Assembly: GCA_964598225.1 (NCBI GenBank)
Contig: CAZRBG010000026.1
Coordinates: 6,380 to 70,379 of the forward strand
Reading direction: 5' to 3'
DNA: 64,000 bases
Source of the DNA: SG8-4 sp964598225
GTDB taxonomy: Bacteria; Planctomycetota; Phycisphaerae; Sedimentisphaerales; Anaerobacaceae
The translations under genes were made by a program, and so were the position numbers. Under the pieces are notes generated by a model. That model was not told where the DNA came from, made no database searches, and saw nothing but the letters and a program-made list of their open reading frames with translations. Numbering within the stretch: position 1 is the first letter of the stretch; the number at the start of each line of letters is the position of its first letter. This document shows, piece after piece, positions 49,958 through 56,970 of the stretch.

Positions 49958-51715
49958 TCAGACATATTTTTCAAGGCGGATTGACCGCTGTTTGTTGAGA
50001 TGGGCGATTGCGACGAAGATAGCGAGCATGGTTGTCAGGGCGATCAAGAGGCTCCAGGCGGGCGGCAGGGCGAGGGCGCTGGGGACGTAGGCGCATAGCA
50101 GGGCGATGGCGGCGACGAAGAGGCTGTAGGGAAGTTGGGTGCGGACGTGGTCGATCAAGTTGCAGGAGCTTGCGATGGAACTCATGATCGTGGTGTCGGA
50201 GATCGGCGAGCAGTGGTCGCCGAAGATCGAGCCGTCGAGTACGGCGCCGAGGCTGATCATGGTCGTCAGGCCGTAAGTGCCCCCGTCGATGGCGTAGGCG
50301 ATGGGGATGGCGGTCGGCATCAGGATCGCCATCGTGCCGTAGCTCGTTCCCGTGGCGAACGACGTCAGCGAGGCGACGAGAAACAGAAGCGGCGGGAACA
50401 GATAGGACGGAATCCGGCCGGCGAGAATGTTTGCGAGGAACTCGCCCGTTCGCAGGTCGTCGCAGGAGTTTTTGAGCGACCATGCGAGAATCAGGATCAC
50501 GAACGGGATCATCGCCCGCCGAACGCCGCGTTTGAAACACTGAATTATCACGGCCCGGCTGATCTTTCCGAACAGTTGCGAGAAGATCAGAGCCAGCGTC
50601 AGGCCGAACAAGGATGCACAGGCGAGCACTAGCGGCGTGTTCTCGGCGTGGCCGATGACCTCGCGCCAGTAGGTCAGGCTCGCCGGTGAGAGAGTTTCGA
50701 TATCAACGGGCTTTTCCGGCATCTGCTCTGCGGGGGTAGTCCGGCTTTGAGCCTGCCACTGCTGCATATCCTCTTTGAGTTTCGTTGTGCCGTCGAGCCA
50801 GAGGCCCGTAAAGTGGAACAGCAGCAGGCCGGCGAGCGGAACCAGGGCGTTGATCGCGCGGCCTTTCTCGATGCTAGATGAGGGCTGCGTCGAGTTTTCC
50901 TCTCGTTCGGTGGTTTGTGCTCGCTCTTCGGCGGCTTTCATCGGGCCGAAGTCGCGTCTCATGATGATGTGTGTGAATACGAAGGCGATCATGAGCATGC
51001 AATAGAAGCGAAAGCTCAACGCGTCGAAGAACATGGCGTAGCCGCTCTTGCCGATGCCGAGCGAGCCGCCTATCTGGCCTAGCAGGCCCACTTCGTATGC
51101 GATCCAGGTGCTGATTACGGCAAGGCCGGCGATCGGGGCGCTGGTGGCGTCGACGAGAAAGGCGAGCTTCTCCCGGCTGATGCGGAAGCGGTCGGTGATA
51201 GGCTGCATCATCGAGCCGACTACGATGGCGTTCGTGTAGTCGTCGATGAAGCAGAGGATACCCATAAGAGCGGTTGCGGCCTGGGCGGACTTTCGGCCCT
51301 TTATCCACCGCAGGAGCCAGATGATGATCCCGCGAAAGCCGCCCGAGGCGATGAGTATCTCGATCATTACGAAGATCGGCGGGATAAACGCGAGGATTTG
51401 CAGATAGGTAGGATCCGTAATAGTTGCCGTAACGTGATCAGTCGAGGTCGCGAAGCCTTCGAACCATGCCGCGGCGCTCAGCGGGGCCTGCGGAACCCCG
51501 CTGAGCAAGCCGCCGGCGACGATGGCGATTCCCAGGCTCGGCAGCACGTGGCGCGTAAGAAAAGCCAGCACAATAGCCAGCAGCGGGGGGATGACGCTGT
51601 ACCACACGGCAGCGTCGGGCCCTTGTGCCCCGGCCGGCGCGAGCCATGCGGCTAAAACGCACAAGACGGCAAAGACAGCAGTTGCTACAATTACTCTTGT
51701 GATAGCTTTCGTCAT
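49958..51715 (-). CDS. Na+/H+ antiporter of the NhaC family
   Basis: The 585-residue membrane protein has about 12-13 TM segments. The NhaC core is visible: FIDDYTNAIVVGSMMQPITD, ATSAPIAGLAVISTWIAYEV, and near the end TSFATGTSYGTMAILMPTA and GSIFGDHCSPISDTTIMSS. The long loop between about residues 275 and 345 is charged and cytoplasmic. It exchanges Na+ (or another substrate in related subfamilies, such as lactate or arginine) for protons. The stop is four bases from the rpiA stop on the other strand. Confidence 0.9.
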   Translation of the reverse strand: MTKAITRVIVATAVFAVLCVLAAWLAPAGAQGPDAAVWYSVIPPLLAIVLAFLTRHVLPSLGIAIVAGGLLSGVPQAPLSAAAWFEGFATSTDHVTATITDPTYLQILAFIPPIFVMIEILIASGGFRGIIIWLLRWIKGRKSAQAATALMGILCFIDDYTNAIVVGSMMQPITDRFRISREKLAFLVDATSAPIAGLAVISTWIAYEVGLLGQIGGSLGIGKSGYAMFFDALSFRFYCMLMIAFVFTHIIMRRDFGPMKAAEERAQTTEREENSTQPSSSIEKGRAINALVPLAGLLLFHFTGLWLDGTTKLKEDMQQWQAQSRTTPAEQMPEKPVDIETLSPASLTYWREVIGHAENTPLVLACASLFGLTLALIFSQLFGKISRAVIIQCFKRGVRRAMIPFVILILAWSLKNSCDDLRTGEFLANILAGRIPSYLFPPLLFLVASLTSFATGTSYGTMAILMPTAIPIAYAIDGGTYGLTTMISLGAVLDGSIFGDHCSPISDTTIMSSIASSCNLIDHVRTQLPYSLFVAAIALLCAYVPSALALPPAWSLLIALTTMLAIFVAIAHLNKQRSIRLEKYV

Positions 51716-51784
51716 AGCTCATCAGACTGGGTGGAGTAAATATGTGTTTAGCCAAGGCTGCCGGTTTCACCGCTAAGGACCTGC

Positions 51785-51806
51785 CGGGGCAAGCTCCACC
51801 CTACAG
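51785..51806. repeat. Family C half-palindrome
   Basis: cggggcaagctccaccctac resembles the right arm of family C with one arm decayed. It sits between the antiporter start and the natB remnant. Confidence 0.5.
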
Positions 51807-51817
51807 TATTCGTTTTG

Positions 51818-52072
51818 TCAGACCTGCTTAAGCCACCTGCCGACTTCTCGCAGGCCGGGGCGTTTGCCGTACATCAGAATGCCGGTCCTGAAGACCCTTG
51901 CAGCTATCCACACAGCACCGAGCACACAGGCCGCCAGTAGTATTATCGACAGAAGTGTCTCGACAATCCAGATTTTCGTGCCGGAGGACAGTCGCAGTAT
52001 CATGAAGATGAACGTCTTGGTCTTGACGGTCTCGATGTACTCGCGCTGGGCTACCTTAAGAATTTTCCGCAT
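51818..52072 (-). pseudogene. ABC-2 permease (NatB-like) reduced to its two ends by internal deletion
   Basis: The 84-codon frame begins MRKILKVAQREYIETVKTKT, which is the typical start of NatB/ABC-2 permeases, and ends KIWIVETLLSIILLAACVLG and on to ILMYGKRPGLREVGRWLKQV, the typical end. Intact members are about 380-450 residues. The middle, with most TM segments and the external domain, is missing and the join (near 51998, RLSSG) is in frame. It starts inside the end of the ATPase gene (17-base overlap), as in the intact operon. It cannot form a channel. Confidence 0.72.
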
Positions 52073-52967
52073 CGCTCTTTCCAACCAAGTCCACGAATAT
52101 TTCGTGCAGCGAGGGCACCTTCAACTCGAACGCCCGAACGCGCGCCCGCTCCATCAGCGACCGCAGAAGCTGCTGGCAGTCGGCGCCCTCTTTCAAAGTT
52201 ATCTCCAGCCGGCTGCCGTCGGATTCCACATTCTCGACATCAGCAAGATCGCCGACAAAATGGGTGTCGCCGTCGAGTTCGACAGAGACTGTGCGGGAGC
52301 TTTTCTGCGCGCGAACATTTGCCAGCTTGTCGTCTAGGATTGCTCTTCCCTTGTTTATCAACAAGATGGAATCGCAGAGTTTCTCGGCCTCGTGCATTAC
52401 GTGCGTGGAGAAAATGACGGTTTTGCCCTCTTTACGCATTTCTAAGATTATACCCTTGAGCAGGTCGGTATTGATTGGATCCAGCCCTGAAAACGGCTCG
52501 TCGAGTATTAGCAGCTCCGGCTCATTGACTGCGGTGACTGCGAATTGCAGCTTTTGATGCATCCCTCGCGACAGCTCTTCGACTTTCTTGTCCGCCCACT
52601 CTCCAAGGTTGAGTCGCTCCAGCCACTGAGGCACGCGCCGAGACAAATCGGCCTTCGATACGTCTTTGATTGCCCCGAAGTAGGTGAGTACCTTGCGAAC
52701 GGTCATTTTGCGGTAGAGCCCGCGTTCTTCGGGCATATAGCCGATTCGGCTTTTGGCCTGCTCAGTGGAGTTATCATCAAGCAGCGAGATATGCCCGCTG
52801 TCGGGGCGCAGGATGTTCATTATCATACGAATAGTCGTGATCTTGCCGGCGCCGTTGGGGCCCAGGAAGCCGTAAATACTTCCGGCCGGAACAGTCACGT
52901 TAAGGTTATCGACGGCACGGACTTCGCCGAAAGACTTGGAAGCATCCTTGAGAGTTACTGCGTTCAT
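52056..52967 (-). CDS. ABC transporter ATPase (NatA-like) with a damaged Walker A motif
   Basis: The 303-residue protein has the NatA layout: Walker A at about residues 37-46, signature LSRGMHQKLQ, Walker B LLILDEPFSGLDP, H-loop FSTHVMHEAE and a C-terminal domain (DUF4162 type, HEIFVDLVG). Walker A reads GPNGAGKITTI instead of GPNGAGKTTTI: the invariant Thr after Lys is Ile (ATC in place of the usual ACC). This should impair Mg-ATP binding. Its permease is deleted to its ends, so the whole transporter is probably inactive. It may be a late pseudogene despite its full-length frame. Confidence 0.85.
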   Translation of the reverse strand: MNAVTLKDASKSFGEVRAVDNLNVTVPAGSIYGFLGPNGAGKITTIRMIMNILRPDSGHISLLDDNSTEQAKSRIGYMPEERGLYRKMTVRKVLTYFGAIKDVSKADLSRRVPQWLERLNLGEWADKKVEELSRGMHQKLQFAVTAVNEPELLILDEPFSGLDPINTDLLKGIILEMRKEGKTVIFSTHVMHEAEKLCDSILLINKGRAILDDKLANVRAQKSSRTVSVELDGDTHFVGDLADVENVESDGSRLEITLKEGADCQQLLRSLMERARVRAFELKVPSLHEIFVDLVGKSDAENS

Positions 52968-53024
52968 ATCTGAGTTATGCGTTGGTTGTTCATAGACTAC
53001 GAACTACCAACCATCAACCGCCAA

Positions 53025-53351
53025 CTAAGTTATGTCGAAGACCCTGGTCAATTGCGTGATCTCGAACACTCTGCGGAGATTCGAGTCCAGATTGGAAAGT
53101 TGCATCGTACCACCCATCTCCGCGACCTTCTTGTGGATTCTGACCAGAAGGCCCAGAACTGCCGAAGTCATGAACCTTACATTGGTGAAATTCAAAATCA
53201 GCTTATGATTGCCGTTTCTTTCTATGATCGGCTCGAAGGCCTCCCGGAGCCTGGTGATCTGCCCTTCGTCGAGAATCTTCTCGTCCTCGAAAGTGACGAA
53301 AGTGACGTCCATTCCGTATTCCACGTCGAGTTTTACCTGCGCTCGTTCCAT
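53025..53351 (-). CDS. STAS-domain protein (anti-sigma factor antagonist type)
   Basis: The 108-residue protein is a single STAS domain: VTFVTFEDEKILDEGQITRL, then KLILNFTNVRFMTSAVLGLL with the conserved Ser that is phosphorylated in SpoIIAA/RsbV relatives. It likely binds an anti-sigma kinase. Neither a kinase nor a sigma factor of that system is adjacent; the PP2C phosphatase at 31062 could act on it. The short gap to the natA gene suggests no shared operon. Confidence 0.87.
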   Translation of the reverse strand: MERAQVKLDVEYGMDVTFVTFEDEKILDEGQITRLREAFEPIIERNGNHKLILNFTNVRFMTSAVLGLLVRIHKKVAEMGGTMQLSNLDSNLRRVFEITQLTRVFDIT

Positions 53352-53618
53352 AAATATCTCCTTACACCATTAGCCTGTGTAACCTGCTTTCTTACGGGGT
53401 CCTGCTCGGTTATAATATGAGGACATATTACTTAATGGTTTGGAAAAACGCCAGAAGTACCTCGGGCCGAGACGATTTTTGCCTCGAGTAAAAATGGTGC
53501 GAAAACCCTGCAATAATTCCGCAGGAGAGTTCGAGCCGGTGCGTTCAACAAGTAGAGCAGTTGTCGAAGTGTTGTTTTGACTACTAAAAATGCGTGGAGT
53601 TTCCAGGGAGAAACGAGT

Positions 53619-54368
53619 ATGGCTGGCGATACGAAGCAATCATTCAATCTGCCGGCATTTACTTCCGTTTTGGCAGGGCTTTCATTCATTTTGATGGTTG
53701 TTACCGGGCTTGTTTTGTTTATTGCGCCTTCCTGCAGGATTGCCGAGGAAACTTCCTGGACTGTATTGGGTCACGACAAGGACCAGTGGGTCGCCGTGCA
53801 CATCTGGCTGAGCCTTGCATTCGTGGTCGCCTCTGTCATACACATCTATCTCAACTGGAAGGTGCTCTTGAGTTATTTCAAGAGCAAAGTCCGCAAGACC
53901 TGGGCTTTTCGAGCCGAATGGCTTGCCGCTCTTGTAATATGTGCGGTTCTATACACCGGCTCGGCCGCTGAGGTGCCGCCTTTCTCCTCTCTCATTGCCT
54001 GGAAGGAAACGTTCAAACATCCGGAAGGAGAGGGCTCCGGGAGAGGCGCAGGCTTACGCAGAGGTCAGGGGACCGGGCAGCAATTACTGAATGACGCCGG
54101 CCATAACCAACCTGACAGTGCAGGCGAGCAGCAGAATAACACCGAACAGCACCAGAGACCAGAGCACGGTCCGGGTCGGACCGGCGGAGGGATGGGGCGG
54201 ATGACCTTAAGACAGTTTTGCAGCGACGAGGCAATTGAACTGTCCCGGGCAATATCTCAACTGAAAAAACAGGGCGCCAAAGCGCGGGAAACGATGACCA
54301 TGCGTGAGATTGCCGATTCTCTCGGCGTGCATCCCCGCGAACTGCGCACCATTCTGCAGCCTCAGTGA
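53619..54368 (+). CDS. DUF4405 membrane protein with C-terminal HTH-like domain
   Basis: The start is ATG 53619, eight bases after GGGAG. The about 249-residue protein has three TM segments: SVLAGLSFILMVVTGLVLFI, VAVHIWLSLAFVVASVIHIY and WLAALVICAVLYTGSAAEV. The His residues in HIWLSLAF and HIYLNWK fit the DUF4405 cytochrome-b561-like fold and could hold heme. After a low-complexity linker (about 150-200) a small domain (MTMREIADSLGVHPRELRTI) resembles the C-terminal module often attached to this family. Function is probably electron transfer in the membrane. Confidence 0.8.
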   Translation: MAGDTKQSFNLPAFTSVLAGLSFILMVVTGLVLFIAPSCRIAEETSWTVLGHDKDQWVAVHIWLSLAFVVASVIHIYLNWKVLLSYFKSKVRKTWAFRAEWLAALVICAVLYTGSAAEVPPFSSLIAWKETFKHPEGEGSGRGAGLRRGQGTGQQLLNDAGHNQPDSAGEQQNNTEQHQRPEHGPGRTGGGMGRMTLRQFCSDEAIELSRAISQLKKQGAKARETMTMREIADSLGVHPRELRTILQPQ

Positions 54369-54373
54369 AGACT

Positions 54374-54418
54374 GTCATTCCTGCGGAGGCAGGAATCCAT
54401 TTGTTTACAAGCTTCTGG
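54374..54418. repeat. Family A repeat with spacer, single unit
   Basis: The unit starts gtcattcctgcggaggcagg and continues into tttgtttacaagcttctgg, the same spacer as in the dimer at 7712-7805. It supplies the stop codon and last residues of the CpxP-like gene on the other strand. Confidence 0.75.
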
Positions 54419-55253
54419 GTTCTATGTTTCTCCGGCACAGTCCGATCAACCACTTTTGCTGCTCGCCTGTCAAATAGGGTCGCAGCACGAGTACGTGCCT
54501 GACAACACGGCGTTCGATAGCGCTGTGCGCCGCTAGAAGCCTTTCGATCTGCCGCAATAACTGATCGCCGCTGGTGTCGGAATCCTCGAACATTGACAAA
54601 AGCCTGGCCCTTTCGTCGAGCAGGTTATCGCGCAATTCGGCGGTTTCTGTTGCGAAGTCAGTATTCTCCCGGTTCAGCAGGCGGACTTGTCTCTCGTTAA
54701 GCTCCAGGCTGTTCGCCAGTCTTTGGCGTATTGCACGGCGCATGCCGAGTCGCCCACCTGCTCCTCCGCGGCCGCGTCCCTGACGGCCGTAACCGTAGCC
54801 CCGGCCGGTGCCGTTTCGCCGGCCGCGTCCGCCGCCGCGCCCTTTCAACCGACGTACCGGCCCTCTCACGGCTTCAGCACAGAGGCGCATTAGCTTTTCC
54901 CGATTGCCTGCGGATAGCCTGCCGCGAAGTCTGACTATGTGCTCGCCCGCTCGCATCATCAGGCGCTCGTGAGCGTCGATGACTTTCTCGGCCTGTTCCA
55001 TGACAGCCTCATCGGGTGTGCAGGGATCCTCAAGCGTCGATCCGAGAGATTCCTGTTCGGCCACGAGCTTTGCTACCAGCCCGTCCATCTCTTTGTCGAA
55101 TTTTTCTTCCAGGGCCAGGGCCGAGCTCGATGCATCGCTTAGCCATTGTTCCGACTCTCCGCCGCTTAGAGCGGTTGAGCGGGCATGAAAGAATGCGATT
55201 ACACCGCAGATGAACGCAAGTATAGCAACTATGGCCGTTCTCTTGCGGCTCAT
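54405..55253 (-). CDS. CpxP/zinc-resistance-like periplasmic protein, membrane-anchored
   Basis: The start is ATG 55253, which overlaps the stop of the anti-sigma gene (ATGA). The about 282-residue protein has an N-terminal TM anchor (RTAIVAILAFICGVIAFFHA), then two helical segments with an LTxxQ-like pattern (LNERQVRLLNRE; LTGEQQKWLIGLCRR) separated by a Gly/Arg-rich stretch (GRGGGRGRRNGTGRGYGYGR). Such proteins sense metals or misfolded protein for ECF or Cpx systems. The final residues (EPRSL) are encoded by a family A repeat. Confidence 0.72.
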   Translation of the reverse strand: MSRKRTAIVAILAFICGVIAFFHARSTALSGGESEQWLSDASSSALALEEKFDKEMDGLVAKLVAEQESLGSTLEDPCTPDEAVMEQAEKVIDAHERLMMRAGEHIVRLRGRLSAGNREKLMRLCAEAVRGPVRRLKGRGGGRGRRNGTGRGYGYGRQGRGRGGAGGRLGMRRAIRQRLANSLELNERQVRLLNRENTDFATETAELRDNLLDERARLLSMFEDSDTSGDQLLRQIERLLAAHSAIERRVVRHVLVLRPYLTGEQQKWLIGLCRRNIEPRSL

Positions 55254-55723
55254 TGTTCGCCCTCCGTTTCGGCCGGGGGTTCTTCGAGCACCAGCCTGGT
55301 CAGGCCACTGGACCATTCAAGGCCGAGAGCGGCCAGATATTCGGGTTTCTCGGCCGAGTATGGGATTTGGGATTCTCCGCCCTCTACGCTGTATTCGCCG
55401 AGCTTGTGGCCGAGGCCTATGGCGATGATTATCGAGGCTGCAAGGCGCAATAGCTGCGGCATGAACCTTACTATATGCTCCCGTACTGCCGCAGTCTCAC
55501 TGTCCTTCGCTTCTTGCGCCAGAGCGGGGACCTGATCGGCCACTCCGTGCCCCGCGGTCTCGATTTCCCACGCCCCCAGCGTATCCGAGAGCTTCTGCAT
55601 CTGCTCAACGCGCTGAGAACAGTGCGCGCATGCTGCTATATGCTCTCGAATCTCTGCGTTGCGGGCCTCGGCTAAATTGCCCGCTACATACTCGATGAAT
55701 TCGATTTCAGACAAATGTTTCAT
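55250..55723 (-). CDS. Zinc-finger anti-sigma factor (membrane-anchored)
   Basis: The start is ATG 55723. The 157-residue protein begins with a zf-HC2 domain: EIREHIAACAHCSQRVEQM carries the His-x3-Cys-x2-Cys zinc site that binds the sigma factor. A TM segment lies near residues 95-115 (LRLAASIIIAIGLGHKLGEY). It should hold the adjacent ECF sigma factor at the membrane until a periplasmic signal arrives. Overlaps the downstream CpxP-like gene by four bases. Confidence 0.85.
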   Translation of the reverse strand: MKHLSEIEFIEYVAGNLAEARNAEIREHIAACAHCSQRVEQMQKLSDTLGAWEIETAGHGVADQVPALAQEAKDSETAAVREHIVRFMPQLLRLAASIIIAIGLGHKLGEYSVEGGESQIPYSAEKPEYLAALGLEWSSGLTRLVLEEPPAETEGEQ

Positions 55724-55769
55724 TGTAAAACCTGTCAATTAAACGATTGCCGGCCGCGAAAACTGCGGA

Positions 55770-56327
55770 CTATTCGGCCAGATATTGCATTTTGCTCAAC
55801 TTTTTTCGCAGATTTGCATAAGCCCGGACCAACAGCGATTCCACCGCCGAGCCGGACCAGCCTGTGATTTCTGCGATCGTGCCGTGGCTCAGTCCCTCGT
55901 ATCGATGCAAGACCAGAGCGATCCTTTGCCTTTCGGGCAGACTATCGACCGCTGCTTTGACTAATTGTACGATCTCTTTCCTCTCGGCAATGTTGTGATC
56001 CGACTCCCCCGGTGCGTCGAAAGCGGCATTCTCAAGAGACATCCCGTTTCGGGCTCGTCTGCGTTTTTCATCGAGACAGAGATTGACAACGATACGGTAC
56101 AGCCATGTCGTAAATTTGGCCTTCGGTTTGTATCTGCGAGCAGCTCTGTGGACGCGAAGGAATGTCTCCTGAGCGACATCCTCGGCCAGATCCCATTTGC
56201 CAAGCGTCCGGTAGGCAATCTTCAAAACTCGGCCCTGATGTCGTCGCACCAACTCACCCAGAGCCGACATATCCCCCCGGCCCAGCCTCGCCATCATTTC
56301 TTCGTCAGTAGCCTGATTATCCATCAT
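55770..56327 (-). CDS. ECF-type RNA polymerase sigma factor
   Basis: The 185-residue protein has region 2 (about 10-85; LVRRHQGRVLKIAYRTLGKW, DLAEDVAQETFLRVHRAARR, FTTWLYRIVVNLCLDEKRRR) and region 4 (about 120-178; LPERQRIALVLHRYEGLSHG, IAEITGWSGSAVESLLVRAY). There is no extra domain. It is first in an operon with its anti-sigma factor and the CpxP-like sensor, so it likely controls an envelope or metal stress regulon and its own operon. Confidence 0.93.
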   Translation of the reverse strand: MMDNQATDEEMMARLGRGDMSALGELVRRHQGRVLKIAYRTLGKWDLAEDVAQETFLRVHRAARRYKPKAKFTTWLYRIVVNLCLDEKRRRARNGMSLENAAFDAPGESDHNIAERKEIVQLVKAAVDSLPERQRIALVLHRYEGLSHGTIAEITGWSGSAVESLLVRAYANLRKKLSKMQYLAE

Positions 56328-56480
56328 CAGTTCAAGGAACCAAAAGGGGCCAGATAAAAGAGGTTATGATTCCGGCCTTTCTGGCATGCTCAAAGGCTAC
56401 GCCGGGAAGATACAAATGTCAACACCAATATCCAAAGCCCCAGCCTTACGTTTACCCGTTCTCCAAAAGCAAGACAGGCT

Positions 56481-56519
56481 TTATCTGAACAATTCCGAAT
56501 GAGAGCCGGTTCGTTCAAG
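56481..56519 (-). pseudogene. C-terminal stub of a YafQ-family toxin gene
   Basis: On the minus strand, in a frame overlapping the antitoxin stop, the sequence reads LERTGSHSELFR and then TAA (56481-56483). R-T-G-S-H-S-E-L-F is the conserved C-terminus of YafQ mRNA interferases (with the catalytic His). The rest of the roughly 90-residue toxin is absent, so only about 12 codons remain behind the intact antitoxin gene. Confidence 0.7.
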
Positions 56520-56778
56520 GATCAGAGTCAAGCTCCTCGAAAAGTTGATCCACATTTGATACCCTGTGCAGGTCTATTCCTTCCTCAGATTCTTTCAGAG
56601 TCCTGTCTGTGAGGTCATTTGGTATCTTGATTTCAAAGGGTATGCCTCTCTGCAGGGCAACCTGGCGGAGGAACAGCTTGATAGCTTCGGACATAGAAAT
56701 ATCAAGCGTCCTGAACCCCTTCTGTGCCTGTTCCTTCGTCTGTCTATCCAGACGGACTTGTATAGTTGTTGCTTCCAC
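56515..56778 (-). CDS. RelB/DinJ-family antitoxin, orphaned
   Basis: The start is GTG 56778, five bases after AGAGGT; the longer frame to 56859 lacks a site. The 87-residue protein has an N-terminal ribbon-helix-helix (TIQVRLDRQTKEQAQKGFRT, then ISMSEAIKLFLRQVALQRG) and a C-terminal toxin-binding tail (GIPFEIKIPNDL and on to NVDQLFEELDSDP). It would repress its own promoter and neutralise a YafQ/RelE toxin, but the toxin is reduced to a stub directly downstream. Confidence 0.85.
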   Translation of the reverse strand: MEATTIQVRLDRQTKEQAQKGFRTLDISMSEAIKLFLRQVALQRGIPFEIKIPNDLTDRTLKESEEGIDLHRVSNVDQLFEELDSDP

Positions 56779-56934
56779 GATTGACCTCTGAACTATTAAG
56801 CCCATACTGCTTGATATTTTCACTACACTATCACTACAATTAACATGTAAAGAAGACAAACGAGTGTCGAAGAAAATTTACGAAGAACAGTATGTTACGG
56901 TTTTATTCCACTTTTCATAGAATTTCTCCGGTTT

Positions 56935-56964
56935 TTACAAGGGCGGGACGCCCTCGCTACGGGG
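56935..56964. repeat. Palindromic repeat family D
   Basis: The stretch reads ttacaagggcgggacgccct then cgctacgggg. The acaagggcggga-gccctcgc core is the same as the right half of the element in the P-type ATPase. It ends seven bases before the stop codon of the Hsp70-like gene. Confidence 0.7.
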
Positions 56965-56970
56965 TGCGTT

